From Breznakia pachnodae (lineage in GTDB: Bacteria; Bacillota_I; Bacilli_A; Erysipelotrichales; Erysipelotrichaceae), in the NCBI RefSeq assembly GCF_030814225.1, contig NZ_JAUSUR010000003.1, positions 186,001 through 250,000 on the forward strand: a DNA stretch of 64,000 nt, in the 5' to 3' direction. The position numbers were made by a program, and so were the translations under genes. Each line of letters starts with the position of its first letter. Positions within the stretch are counted from its first letter, which is position 1. Of the stretch, positions 7,628 through 15,350 are shown in pieces. The notes under the pieces were generated by a model. It was not told where the DNA came from. It made no database searches and worked only from the letters and a program-made list of their open reading frames with translations.

Positions 7628-8054
7628 TGAAAAATTAGATGAACACGATAAAGCGAGTCATGAAATAATAGCAAATATAATAAATGTATTAGCAATACTT
7701 TTATTGATTTTCCCCTTAGTCTTCTTCTTTGTACTCGTTGTTAATCAAGAATATAAAAGTAGTTTGTATTCTGTACAATTTACAATGATAGATATAATTA
7801 ATGTATTCATTTTTTATATAACTGGAGTTGGCATCTATTATATAAACAAGAATCATAAACATAATATTTACACAGCATGTGTGATTGTAGGTGTTATCGC
7901 TTTGAATTGTTTGATGTTTAATTATACTAATTTATCATCTTATCATTTGTTTGAGATTTCTACTATATATGTTGTGGTCGCCATAATAGGATCTCTAGTG
8001 TTATCGATTATCTTATTTCGGATTGGAAACAAAATGATTACTCAATATTTTTAA
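7617..8054 (+). CDS. Unrecognised four-helix membrane protein
   Basis: 145 residues with four hydrophobic segments: about 23-45, 57-77, 84-104 and 114-136. The cytoplasmic N-terminus is charged (NNEKLDEHDKASHE). It overlaps the preceding membrane-protein gene and is probably coupled to it. I do not recognise a family. Together the pair sits directly in front of the sigma factor/surface protein locus, but an ECF-type promoter separates them, so a functional link is only a possibility. Confidence 0.6.
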   Translation: MWNNEKLDEHDKASHEIIANIINVLAILLLIFPLVFFFVLVVNQEYKSSLYSVQFTMIDIINVFIFYITGVGIYYINKNHKHNIYTACVIVGVIALNCLMFNYTNLSSYHLFEISTIYVVVAIIGSLVLSIILFRIGNKMITQYF

Positions 8055-8058
8055 TTAG

Positions 8059-8086
8059 TGAACGAAATCAAGAAAAAAAACGACTA
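8059..8086 (+). promoter_or_regulatory. ECF-type promoter, copy 1
   Basis: TGAAC (8059-8063), 17 bases, CGACTA (8081-8086). The wider matches AGTGAACG and ACGACTAAT are shared exactly with the second copy at 10866-10893, with identical spacing. It resembles ECF sigma promoters (TGAAC/CGTC classes) rather than SigA promoters, so autoregulation is likely. Expected transcription start is about 8093. Confidence 0.7.
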
Positions 8087-8204
8087 ATTAATATAAATAA
8101 AAATATATGTATTTTTTTGTTTGAATAAAAGCGAACCTTTAGGAGATGAAGATGATATATATTATGGGTAAGCGGAAAATATGAGTAAAGAAGGAGGGCA
8201 AATA

Positions 8205-9554
8205 ATGGATAAGAAAGAAGAACTTACCCAAATAGTAAGCAAAGTACAAGAGGATATAAATAAATTTGAATTATTATACACACATGTAATTAACAGAGTA
8301 TATTTTTGGTGCTATACAATAGTAAAAAACGAAACAGTAGCACAAGATCTCGCTCAAGAGTCAATGATTTTAATTTATCAAAAACTACATATGCTAAAAT
8401 CAGCAGAATTATTTGGCCCATGGATGTATACAATAGTCAAAAATAAATGCTATCAATACCTTAAGGCTCATAAAAGAAAAGATAAGTTATTTTTAGATTC
8501 TAATCCAGAAGCAAATGATTTTGAAAATATGATAAGTGAAAAGAGAAAAGAACATTTACCAAAAGAAGCCTATGACTTGCAAGAATCAAAGGAATTAATA
8601 AAAATCTTTATAGAAAATCTTCCTAGAAGACAACGCGAAGTGATTACACTATTTTATTTAGAAGAAATGAAAATTGCTGAAATAGCTGAGGTTCTTAACT
8701 ATAAAATAGGTTCCGTAAAATCTCGTTTACATTCAGGGAGAAAAAATCTTGAATTACAAATAAAGAAATATGAAGAGGATAATGAAGATAAACTGTATGG
8801 TGTAGTTTTATTGCCATTGTTAGGTTCAATCTTTAAAGAATATCAAAAAGATATATGTTCTAATCAGAGTTTAACATATGATAAAAATATTTATGAATCA
8901 CTTGAAATAGCAAAAGGAGAGGGCTTTATAAATAGATACATAAAACAATTAATAGTTTATAGTGGCTTTACAGTCGTTGTTCTTGCAACAGTATTTACAG
9001 TACTCCTTACAAATAATAGTAACTCTATAGGTAAATTAGATATTGATACAACACTTATGAATAATATAAAAATACTAGATAAAATGTATCATAATTCATA
9101 TATTGAAAGTGTTAGCTATCTTAGTTATCCTAATAGAACAGCCGTAGATGTAACTATAATATTAAAGGAAGAAGCATTAAAAGAAGATGTGAAAATCTCG
9201 TTTAATGAGGAAGAGATTGATTGTGAAATAAATAATAAAGATATCCGTGTACAAGTAAAAGAAAATGGAGAATATGTAATATTAATAGGGGATAGTAAAG
9301 TTAAGTTTGATATAGATGTTATAGATATATTTGCACCTGAATTAGTAGAAGTAATAAATGAAGGTGATTATCTACAATTAGTAATAAATGATGAATTGTC
9401 TCAAATAGACTATGAAAAATCTTATGCAGAATATCAAGGAAGAGAATACTACATTCAGAATGATTTAAAAGTTAAAGGTAAATTTGAAGGATTTATGAAA
9501 ATCAAAATTATTAATAAAAATGGTCAGTATATTACATATGGCTTAGATCTTTAA
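8205..9554 (+). CDS. Membrane-anchored ECF-like sigma factor with outer C-terminal domain, copy 1
   Basis: 449 residues. Residues about 20-85 match sigma-70 region 2 (CYTIVKNETVAQDLAQESMILIY; LFGPWMYTIVKNKCY) and about 130-185 region 4 (LPRRQREVITLFYLEEMKIAEIAEV). A conserved hydrophobic patch follows (KLYGVVLLPLLGSIF), then a membrane helix at about 243-270 and some 180 residues of predicted extracytoplasmic beta-rich sequence with IDIFAPELVEV and SQIDYEKSYAEY. The sigma and sensor parts are thus one polypeptide. Start chosen at 8205, six bases after GGAGGG; ATG 8181 has no ribosome site. It is followed by a secreted surface protein gene and is paralogous to the gene at 10995. Confidence 0.85.
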   Translation: MDKKEELTQIVSKVQEDINKFELLYTHVINRVYFWCYTIVKNETVAQDLAQESMILIYQKLHMLKSAELFGPWMYTIVKNKCYQYLKAHKRKDKLFLDSNPEANDFENMISEKRKEHLPKEAYDLQESKELIKIFIENLPRRQREVITLFYLEEMKIAEIAEVLNYKIGSVKSRLHSGRKNLELQIKKYEEDNEDKLYGVVLLPLLGSIFKEYQKDICSNQSLTYDKNIYESLEIAKGEGFINRYIKQLIVYSGFTVVVLATVFTVLLTNNSNSIGKLDIDTTLMNNIKILDKMYHNSYIESVSYLSYPNRTAVDVTIILKEEALKEDVKISFNEEEIDCEINNKDIRVQVKENGEYVILIGDSKVKFDIDVIDIFAPELVEVINEGDYLQLVINDELSQIDYEKSYAEYQGREYYIQNDLKVKGKFEGFMKIKIINKNGQYITYGLDL

Positions 9555-9598
9555 CGAACACATATAAAGGAATAAAAGTAAAATAAAAGGAGAACAAA

Positions 9599-10777
9599 AT
9601 GATTAAAAAATTTAATATAAAAGTAATAAGTATGCTAGCATTAATTGCAGTTATGCTTACGGTAACTGTAGTTCCAACATATGCTGCTGATGTACCAGCG
9701 AATAATGAAGTACTTATTACAGGTAGTAGAACAGAATTTGAAGCAGAAAACCTAAAGGATGGAGATAAAATTTCAGTTTTTATAGATTTATATACTGATC
9801 CAAATGCTTATGATTATATAGATTCGCTTAATGTTGCTATGGTATTTGATGAAACGGCATTGTCTTATGATAGAGTTGTGGATGTTGAAAATAATTATAG
9901 TGTTATGGCAATGCCAACTGCAGCGAATCAAGTCAATGTTGGTATTATGAATATATACATGACACCAACAGATGCAAATGGATATTGTACAACAGTAGAA
10001 ATAAGAATGAATGTAATTGATGCTGATAAATTGATTAGTAATGGAGAAACAGCAATATCATTATCATTACATAATAATGATTTAAATGTGAACATTGGTG
10101 GGTCTCTCCTTTATTACCAAGATATTGCAGAAGGATTAGAAAATTTTGATATGCCTGTTATTATTACACCAATCAAAATTATTGTTAACAGTGAACCAGA
10201 AATAAATGTTGAAATTACTGTGCAACCAAATGCTGTAGAGGTAGAAAAGGGAAGTTCACATCAGTTTAATGCTACTGTAACAGGTGGTGTTGATAATACA
10301 GTTAATTGGAGCATAGAAGGAGCAACATCAACTAGTACAACAATTGATCAAAATGGATTACTAACTGTGGGAAGTGATGAAGATGCAACAACTATTACTG
10401 TTAGAGCAACATCTACAGAGGATTTAACTGTTAGTGCTATAGCTACAGTAACAATTGTTGAGTTAACGGATCCAACAGACCCAACGGATCCAACAGACCC
10501 AACGGATCCAACAGACCCAACGGATCCAACAGACCCAACGGATCCAACAGACCCAACGGATCCAACAGACCCAACAGACCCAACAGTTCCAATCGTTTCA
10601 AAACCATCAACGAAACCAAGTGTTATTGGTGAAGAAACGTCTACAACTACTCATGCAAGTGTGAGCACTGGGGATGCAACAAATACTAATATCTTGTATG
10701 GATTGTTAGCTTTATCATTAGTTGGAGCTATCATTGTAGTTAGAAACAACTTAAAACACAACAAGAACAAAGCATAA
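9599..10777 (+). CDS. Secreted surface protein: cohesin-like and Ig-like domains, DPT repeat, TGD anchor
   Basis: 392 residues. A signal peptide (about 1-29, cut near TYAAD) leads to a beta-rich domain (about 30-195) whose VAMVFDETALSYD and later TTVEIRMNV recall cohesin-type folds, though this is weak. Residues about 203-287 are a bacterial Ig-like (Big_2) domain. Then come 13 DPT triplets as a stalk, and a cell-wall anchor: SVSTGD, a hydrophobic helix and a basic tail. The anchor lacks the Leu-Pro of LPXTG. It lies 44 bases after the sigma gene with AGGAGA as ribosome site, so it is probably in the sigma gene's operon. Confidence 0.82.
   Translation: MIKKFNIKVISMLALIAVMLTVTVVPTYAADVPANNEVLITGSRTEFEAENLKDGDKISVFIDLYTDPNAYDYIDSLNVAMVFDETALSYDRVVDVENNYSVMAMPTAANQVNVGIMNIYMTPTDANGYCTTVEIRMNVIDADKLISNGETAISLSLHNNDLNVNIGGSLLYYQDIAEGLENFDMPVIITPIKIIVNSEPEINVEITVQPNAVEVEKGSSHQFNATVTGGVDNTVNWSIEGATSTSTTIDQNGLLTVGSDEDATTITVRATSTEDLTVSAIATVTIVELTDPTDPTDPTDPTDPTDPTDPTDPTDPTDPTDPTDPTDPTVPIVSKPSTKPSVIGEETSTTTHASVSTGDATNTNILYGLLALSLVGAIIVVRNNLKHNKNKA
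10466..10582 (+). repeat. In-frame 9/18-base tandem repeat (DPT stalk)
   Basis: The 18-base unit ACGGATCCAACAGACCCA occurs six times without change, followed by one more 9-base half unit, giving 13 DPT triplets. Perfect identity means recent expansion; unit number should vary by slippage. Confidence 0.95.
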
Positions 10778-10865
10778 TATAGCTTTATTCTATGATTAAA
10801 TAACTATAGATTTATAAGAGTGACTATCTTTCAAAGGTAGTCATTTTTATTTTATATAAAAATAG

Positions 10866-10893
10866 TGAACGTTACTTCATATTGTTACGACTA
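10866..10893 (+). promoter_or_regulatory. ECF-type promoter, copy 2
   Basis: TGAAC (10866-10870), 17 bases, CGACTA (10888-10893). Same boxes and spacing as 8059-8086. The leaders that follow are also related (a shared GGGTAAG), as expected for a duplicated module. Confidence 0.7.
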
Positions 10894-10994
10894 ATATAAG
10901 GAAAATAAATTTTATATAAAACCCAACCTTTTCTTTATGGGAAACATATAAGTATTAGGGTAAGTACATTTTTATAATCAAGGAGGGCGAAACT

Positions 10995-12362
10995 ATGGAT
11001 AAGGTAAAGCTTACCCAAATTGTCAAAGAGGTCCAAAAGGATATTGGACAATTTGAGTTACTATACTCACAAATAGTAAATCGTGTTTATTACTGGTGCT
11101 ATACCGTTATTGGCAATGAGGCAGAAGCAAAAGATGTAGCACAGGAAGCAATGATTCGAATCTACAATAAGTTACACACATTAGAAAATCCTGAAACATT
11201 TAGTTCTTGGATGTATATTCTTGTTAGAAATGTTTGTTATGCATTTTTGCGTTCTCGTAGAAGTTCAGATAAGTTGTTTTTAGATTCAGAAGAGTATACT
11301 GAAGACTTTGAAAACAATTTAAGAGAGGAACGAACGGAAGTGTTGCCAAAAGAGGCATACGACTTAAAAGCAACAAAAGAAATAGTAGTTAAAATAATTC
11401 ATGCACTACCAAAGAAACAAAAAGAAGTTATTACATTGTTTTATCTGGAAGAGTTTAAGATCCAAGAGATTGCAGATATGCTGAACTGTAGTGTAGGTAC
11501 TATTAAGTCAAGGCTGTTTGATGGAAGAAAGAGTTTAGAAAAAAATCTAAGAGAATACCAAGAAGAAAATAATGTGAAGTTATATGGTGTTGCGTTACTT
11601 CCATTGCTTGGGTTAATTCTTTGTGAACATCGTGATGAACTATGTGGTAAGCAAGACCTTAGTTACAACGAGGATATTTATAAACTTTCTAAAGCAGGAA
11701 ATTTTAATAACTTAGTAACATTTATTTCTAATCATATTTTTATGATTATAGGAACGATATTCACAATTACTATTATTACGTTAATTGTATTATTTGCATT
11801 TCCTAAAAATGAAGATAATAAGGTATTAAGTGCTTTTGATTTCAATGAGTTACTTACTGATGATATGGATATGTATGATAAGTTGCAAGGGCATCCCTAT
11901 ATTGAAAACATAATTTATTCTACATTTCCAACTAGAACAACAATCGAAGTAACTGTAATTTTAAAGGAAGAAGCAGTTGGAAAAGATGTGAAGATTTTAT
12001 TTGAGGGAAATGAAATGAATATAAACAGTGAATTAAAAAAAGTAACTTTTGTGGTGGAGAAAAATGGAATTTATTCAATTAGGATTAATGAAAAAAGAAC
12101 GAAATTACAAATTGATAATATTGATTCGCAGGCTCCAGAACTAGTTGATGCTTATCAAAAGAACGGGTTTCTATATTTGAATGTTTCTGATGAAAGGTCG
12201 CAAATCAATTATGAGAAATCATATATTGAATATAATGGGGAAAAATATAAATTATCTTCGAATCTATCTGTAAAGGGAGAATTCAAAGGGATGATAAAAG
12301 TAATTTTATACGATAAAGATGAGAATTATATCAAATATAATTTAGATTTTAATACTGTTTAG
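10995..12362 (+). CDS. Membrane-anchored ECF-like sigma factor with outer C-terminal domain, copy 2
   Basis: 455 residues with the same architecture as the 8205 gene. Sigma region 2 covers about 20-85 (CYTVIGNEAEAKDVAQEAMIRIY) and region 4 about 130-185 (LPKKQKEVITLFYLEEFKIQEIADM). The KLYGVALLPLLGLIL patch, one membrane helix (about 240-266) and an outer domain with APELVDAY and SQINYEKSYIEY follow. The sigma part is closer to its paralog than the outer part, so the sensed signal may differ. AAGGAGGG at 10980 supports the ATG at 10995. A surface protein gene follows by 33 bases. Confidence 0.87.
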   Translation: MDKVKLTQIVKEVQKDIGQFELLYSQIVNRVYYWCYTVIGNEAEAKDVAQEAMIRIYNKLHTLENPETFSSWMYILVRNVCYAFLRSRRSSDKLFLDSEEYTEDFENNLREERTEVLPKEAYDLKATKEIVVKIIHALPKKQKEVITLFYLEEFKIQEIADMLNCSVGTIKSRLFDGRKSLEKNLREYQEENNVKLYGVALLPLLGLILCEHRDELCGKQDLSYNEDIYKLSKAGNFNNLVTFISNHIFMIIGTIFTITIITLIVLFAFPKNEDNKVLSAFDFNELLTDDMDMYDKLQGHPYIENIIYSTFPTRTTIEVTVILKEEAVGKDVKILFEGNEMNINSELKKVTFVVEKNGIYSIRINEKRTKLQIDNIDSQAPELVDAYQKNGFLYLNVSDERSQINYEKSYIEYNGEKYKLSSNLSVKGEFKGMIKVILYDKDENYIKYNLDFNTV

Positions 12363-12395
12363 TGAATAAGAGAATATAATAAGATGGAGGAAAAA

Positions 12396-14840
12396 ATGAA
12401 GTCAAATAAAAATAGAATTATTATGAGTTTGTTAGTTTTAGGAATGTTATTTAGTTTAGTAACTGCAAACACACTAAGTGCGAATGAAAATGAAGATATA
12501 GAAGAAATAGATGTGGAAACTCCAGTAGATGAATCAACAAATAATAATATAAAAAATACAGCTGTTTCAACAATGAGTGATACAATAACACCATATGCAA
12601 TAACTGATAGCGTATTTAGTGACAGTTCCAGACCGTTAGAACAGGCAATTATTTCCAATTATGATGGAACGAATGGAACTGTAAAAATTGATACAGATAA
12701 TGATGGATATATTAGTGCAAATGAAGCTAATGCTTATAGTGGAGCAATTATTTTAAATTCTAAAAATATAACAGGAACAATGGACGGAATCGAAAATTTT
12801 CTTAATATAAATAATTTGAGTTTAGCAGGAAATGATTTAATTGGGGAAATACCTGAAGGATTAAAAAATATGACATTGCTAAGAACTGTAATAATTAATG
12901 GTAATAGTGAACTAAGTGGTACTTTGGATTTGTCTGGTTCTAAAACAACGTTAATCAATCTTCAATATCACGGAACGGCCATCACTGCAGATTTATCAGG
13001 ATATAGTTCATTGGCGTATTTATCTATTAGTAATGTGGTGAATCCAACAAATATGAATGCATTAAGAATGTTTTTGATCTCTTCGCCAGAACTTAATTCT
13101 ATGGTAAGAGTATACGGAAATGCTGGATTTATTTCATGGGATTCACAAACAAACTATTATGTTTTAAATGCTGGAGCATATTATAATGTTTTCCTAGAAA
13201 AAGAAGATAAATCTGGGGCGGGAGTTTCACAAAATATTACCCTTACTTCGAATGCTTTGATGGATAGTGTAGGTAATTTAATTGTTGATGCAACACTGGA
13301 TAATATTGTAGATGGTAAAGTAGTATTACCAAATGGTGGTACTGTAATAACTGCAACAGCAACTTATCACTTCGAAGACTACACAGAAATAGGAGGAGTG
13401 AATAGTACAACTACTGGAAGTATTATAATTGAGAAACATGTAGTTGATGGCGGGAGTGTCGATTTCATTGGAAATGTAACAAAAACTGCTAATCCTAATG
13501 GTAGTACTATTACAGTTGATATATCAAATAAAGGAGGAACTACAAGGGTACCAGCAGGTTCAATAATTACAAATAACGATAAAAGTATAACCTATGTCAT
13601 TGATGATGCAACTATGACAAACGATGGAATACTAACTTCTACTGGAATACTAGTTACAGTACCAGAAGAAGCAGTATCATTAATTACTATAAATGGAAAA
13701 GAAGATACACTTCCTGCTGGTACAACGGTAACGATGGATGGAGAAACAGTAACTTATCCAGGAACAATTGTAATTGATACAGTAGAAAACACAGTTACAT
13801 ATTTACCAGCAGATTCACTATTTGATGAGACTGGAACAGGTCTCGCTAGTGGTATTACACAACAAGATATTGATGACGCTTTAGCCTTTGTTAATACGAT
13901 TACTCCAGGATCACTACAAGATGAACTACTAGCAAAAGTAGAGTCCGCTCAAAAGATGATGGATGCTAAAAACAAAGCAGAAGGATTATTAAATAGTAGT
14001 CAAGATGACTTAGCTTCAGGAGTTGACCAAAATACAATTACCAATGTAGGAAATTTGATTAATGATTTAGTAGATGGCTCATTTAAAGATGCATTGCAAT
14101 CACTTGTAGATAAAGCACAGGCTATCTTTGATGCTATCAAATCAGTAAATGATTTATACAACGATGATAAATCAGACTTAGTAGTGGGTGCTACACAAGA
14201 TATGATTGATAGTGCTCAAAAAGAAGTAGATAAATTGGATCCAAATACAGATAGAGCGAAAGAATTACAAAAGTTAATCGATGATGCTCAAACAATATTG
14301 GATAACAGAGAAGCAGCAACAAATGCAGTGGATAACTTGTTTAATGACAAGAAAGATAACTTGGCAATAAATATTACACAAGATGATATTAAAAATGCAC
14401 AAGACTTAGTGAATAAGTTACCTGATGGTGAGTATAAAGATAACTTACAAAAGGAAATTGATATAGCACAAGCAATGCAAGATGCGAAAGATGCTGCGAA
14501 TGATTTATTGGATAAAGATGGTAACTTGAATTCAGGTGTAACACAAGAAGATATTGATAATGCTCAGGATTTAGTAAATAAACTACCTGATGGCAAATTG
14601 AAGGATGAACTTCAATTAATTATTGATGAAGCACAGAAGCAGTTAGATGAAAAGAACACATCTAAACCATCGACAGCTCCAGGTACAACCGTAAAACCAT
14701 CAGTAGATTCGACATCCACAACAGGTGGAAGTAATGTAAATACTGGTGATGAAACAAACATGACATTATATATGGGATTGTTTGCTCTGTCATTGGCTGG
14801 AATTGTATTGGTAGTTAGAAAAAGAAAAATTAAAGAATAA
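12396..14840 (+). CDS. Large secreted surface protein: LRR-like region, helical repeats, TGD anchor
   Basis: 814 residues from ATG 12396 (GGAGG at 12386-12390; ATG 12384 overlaps it). A signal peptide covers about 1-30. A DTDNDGYISANEA loop resembles a calcium-binding dockerin/EF loop, followed by leucine-rich-repeat-like sequence (NLSLAGNDLIGEIPEGL) to about residue 220, then beta-rich segments. Residues about 480-755 hold five helical repeats of 50-60 residues (...GVTQEDIDNAQDLVNKLPDG...), like the Cry-toxin D-VI/endotoxin C2-type repeats of cell-wall proteins. The end is NVNTGD, a hydrophobic helix and RKRK. It is the partner of the second sigma gene. Confidence 0.82.
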   Translation: MKSNKNRIIMSLLVLGMLFSLVTANTLSANENEDIEEIDVETPVDESTNNNIKNTAVSTMSDTITPYAITDSVFSDSSRPLEQAIISNYDGTNGTVKIDTDNDGYISANEANAYSGAIILNSKNITGTMDGIENFLNINNLSLAGNDLIGEIPEGLKNMTLLRTVIINGNSELSGTLDLSGSKTTLINLQYHGTAITADLSGYSSLAYLSISNVVNPTNMNALRMFLISSPELNSMVRVYGNAGFISWDSQTNYYVLNAGAYYNVFLEKEDKSGAGVSQNITLTSNALMDSVGNLIVDATLDNIVDGKVVLPNGGTVITATATYHFEDYTEIGGVNSTTTGSIIIEKHVVDGGSVDFIGNVTKTANPNGSTITVDISNKGGTTRVPAGSIITNNDKSITYVIDDATMTNDGILTSTGILVTVPEEAVSLITINGKEDTLPAGTTVTMDGETVTYPGTIVIDTVENTVTYLPADSLFDETGTGLASGITQQDIDDALAFVNTITPGSLQDELLAKVESAQKMMDAKNKAEGLLNSSQDDLASGVDQNTITNVGNLINDLVDGSFKDALQSLVDKAQAIFDAIKSVNDLYNDDKSDLVVGATQDMIDSAQKEVDKLDPNTDRAKELQKLIDDAQTILDNREAATNAVDNLFNDKKDNLAINITQDDIKNAQDLVNKLPDGEYKDNLQKEIDIAQAMQDAKDAANDLLDKDGNLNSGVTQEDIDNAQDLVNKLPDGKLKDELQLIIDEAQKQLDEKNTSKPSTAPGTTVKPSVDSTSTTGGSNVNTGDETNMTLYMGLFALSLAGIVLVVRKRKIKE
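13827..14660 (+). repeat. Five tandem helical protein repeats
   Basis: Repeats of about 150-170 bases encode variations of LF..(K)DNLA.G.TQ.DID.AQ..VN.LPDG..KD.LQ..ID.AQ. They are diverged at DNA level, so they are older than the DPT repeat of the neighbouring gene. Confidence 0.75.
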
Positions 14841-14846
14841 AAAAAG

Positions 14847-14876
14847 AAACAAGTGCGAATCTGCACTTGTTTTTAT
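14847..14876 (+). terminator. Bidirectional terminator between convergent genes
   Basis: ACAAGTGC and GCACTTGT form a perfect stem around GAATCT, with A-run before and T-run after. It ends the surface-protein transcript and serves the minus-strand gene ending at 14873. Confidence 0.85.
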
Positions 14877-15217
14877 GAACCATCATACGCTTTATGCTTT
14901 ATTACATAAAACATTTTGACTGCTGTAAATATTATCATGACAATTATATATGTTATTGTTAGTGGATAAACAATATCACTTGCATGAATTGAATACCATC
15001 GAAATATTAGATAAGATGACAATACAATACAGACAATCTCACATAACAGAAGTAAGATAATTAAAACAATTCGATTTGCATATTTAAAGAAACTGTCGAT
15101 ATCAATATTGCGAAACCATATAAAGTTATATAGGAAAAAACATCCTATGATAACTAATGTTGATAGAACTGAACTAATCTGTAGAAATATTAGAAAAAAT
15201 AGTATGTTTGTAATCAT
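14873..15217 (-). CDS. Unrecognised three-helix membrane protein
   Basis: 114 residues on the minus strand with hydrophobic segments at about 3-28, 48-72 and 82-103 and a short basic C-terminus (VIKHKAYDGS). No family recognised. It is convergent with the surface protein gene, and its stop lies in the terminator. No clear ribosome site is visible before the ATG, so expression is less certain than for its neighbours. Confidence 0.5.
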   Translation of the reverse strand: MITNILFFLIFLQISSVLSTLVIIGCFFLYNFIWFRNIDIDSFFKYANRIVLIILLLLCEIVCIVLSSYLIFRWYSIHASDIVYPLTITYIIVMIIFTAVKMFYVIKHKAYDGS

Positions 15218-15294
15218 ATAGGAATTGTATCATAGTTTATGATGACATATGATACAAAATATTGAATTTTATCACTATAATTAGGTAGTTAAAG

Positions 15295-15323
15295 TTGTGT
15301 AAGGTCTCAGAAAAAGGTAAAAT
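15295..15323 (+). promoter_or_regulatory. glgB promoter
   Basis: TTGTGT (15295-15300), 17-base spacer, TAAAAT (15318-15323). Start codon at 15351 after AAGGAGG. Confidence 0.65.
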
Positions 15324-15350
15324 AGGTATAAGAATACAAGGAGGTTTGCA

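Noticed and set aside
8059-8086. SigA promoter for the first sigma gene
   Set aside because: No TTGACA/TATAAT pair with good spacing fits this place, whereas the ECF-type boxes are repeated exactly at the second copy.
10466-10582. Possible CRISPR-like array
   Set aside because: The repeat has no spacers and encodes an in-frame DPT stalk.
12359-12658. 99-codon minus-strand frame with hydrophobic segments
   Set aside because: It is opposite the signal peptide of the large surface protein, which has a full domain structure and ribosome site.
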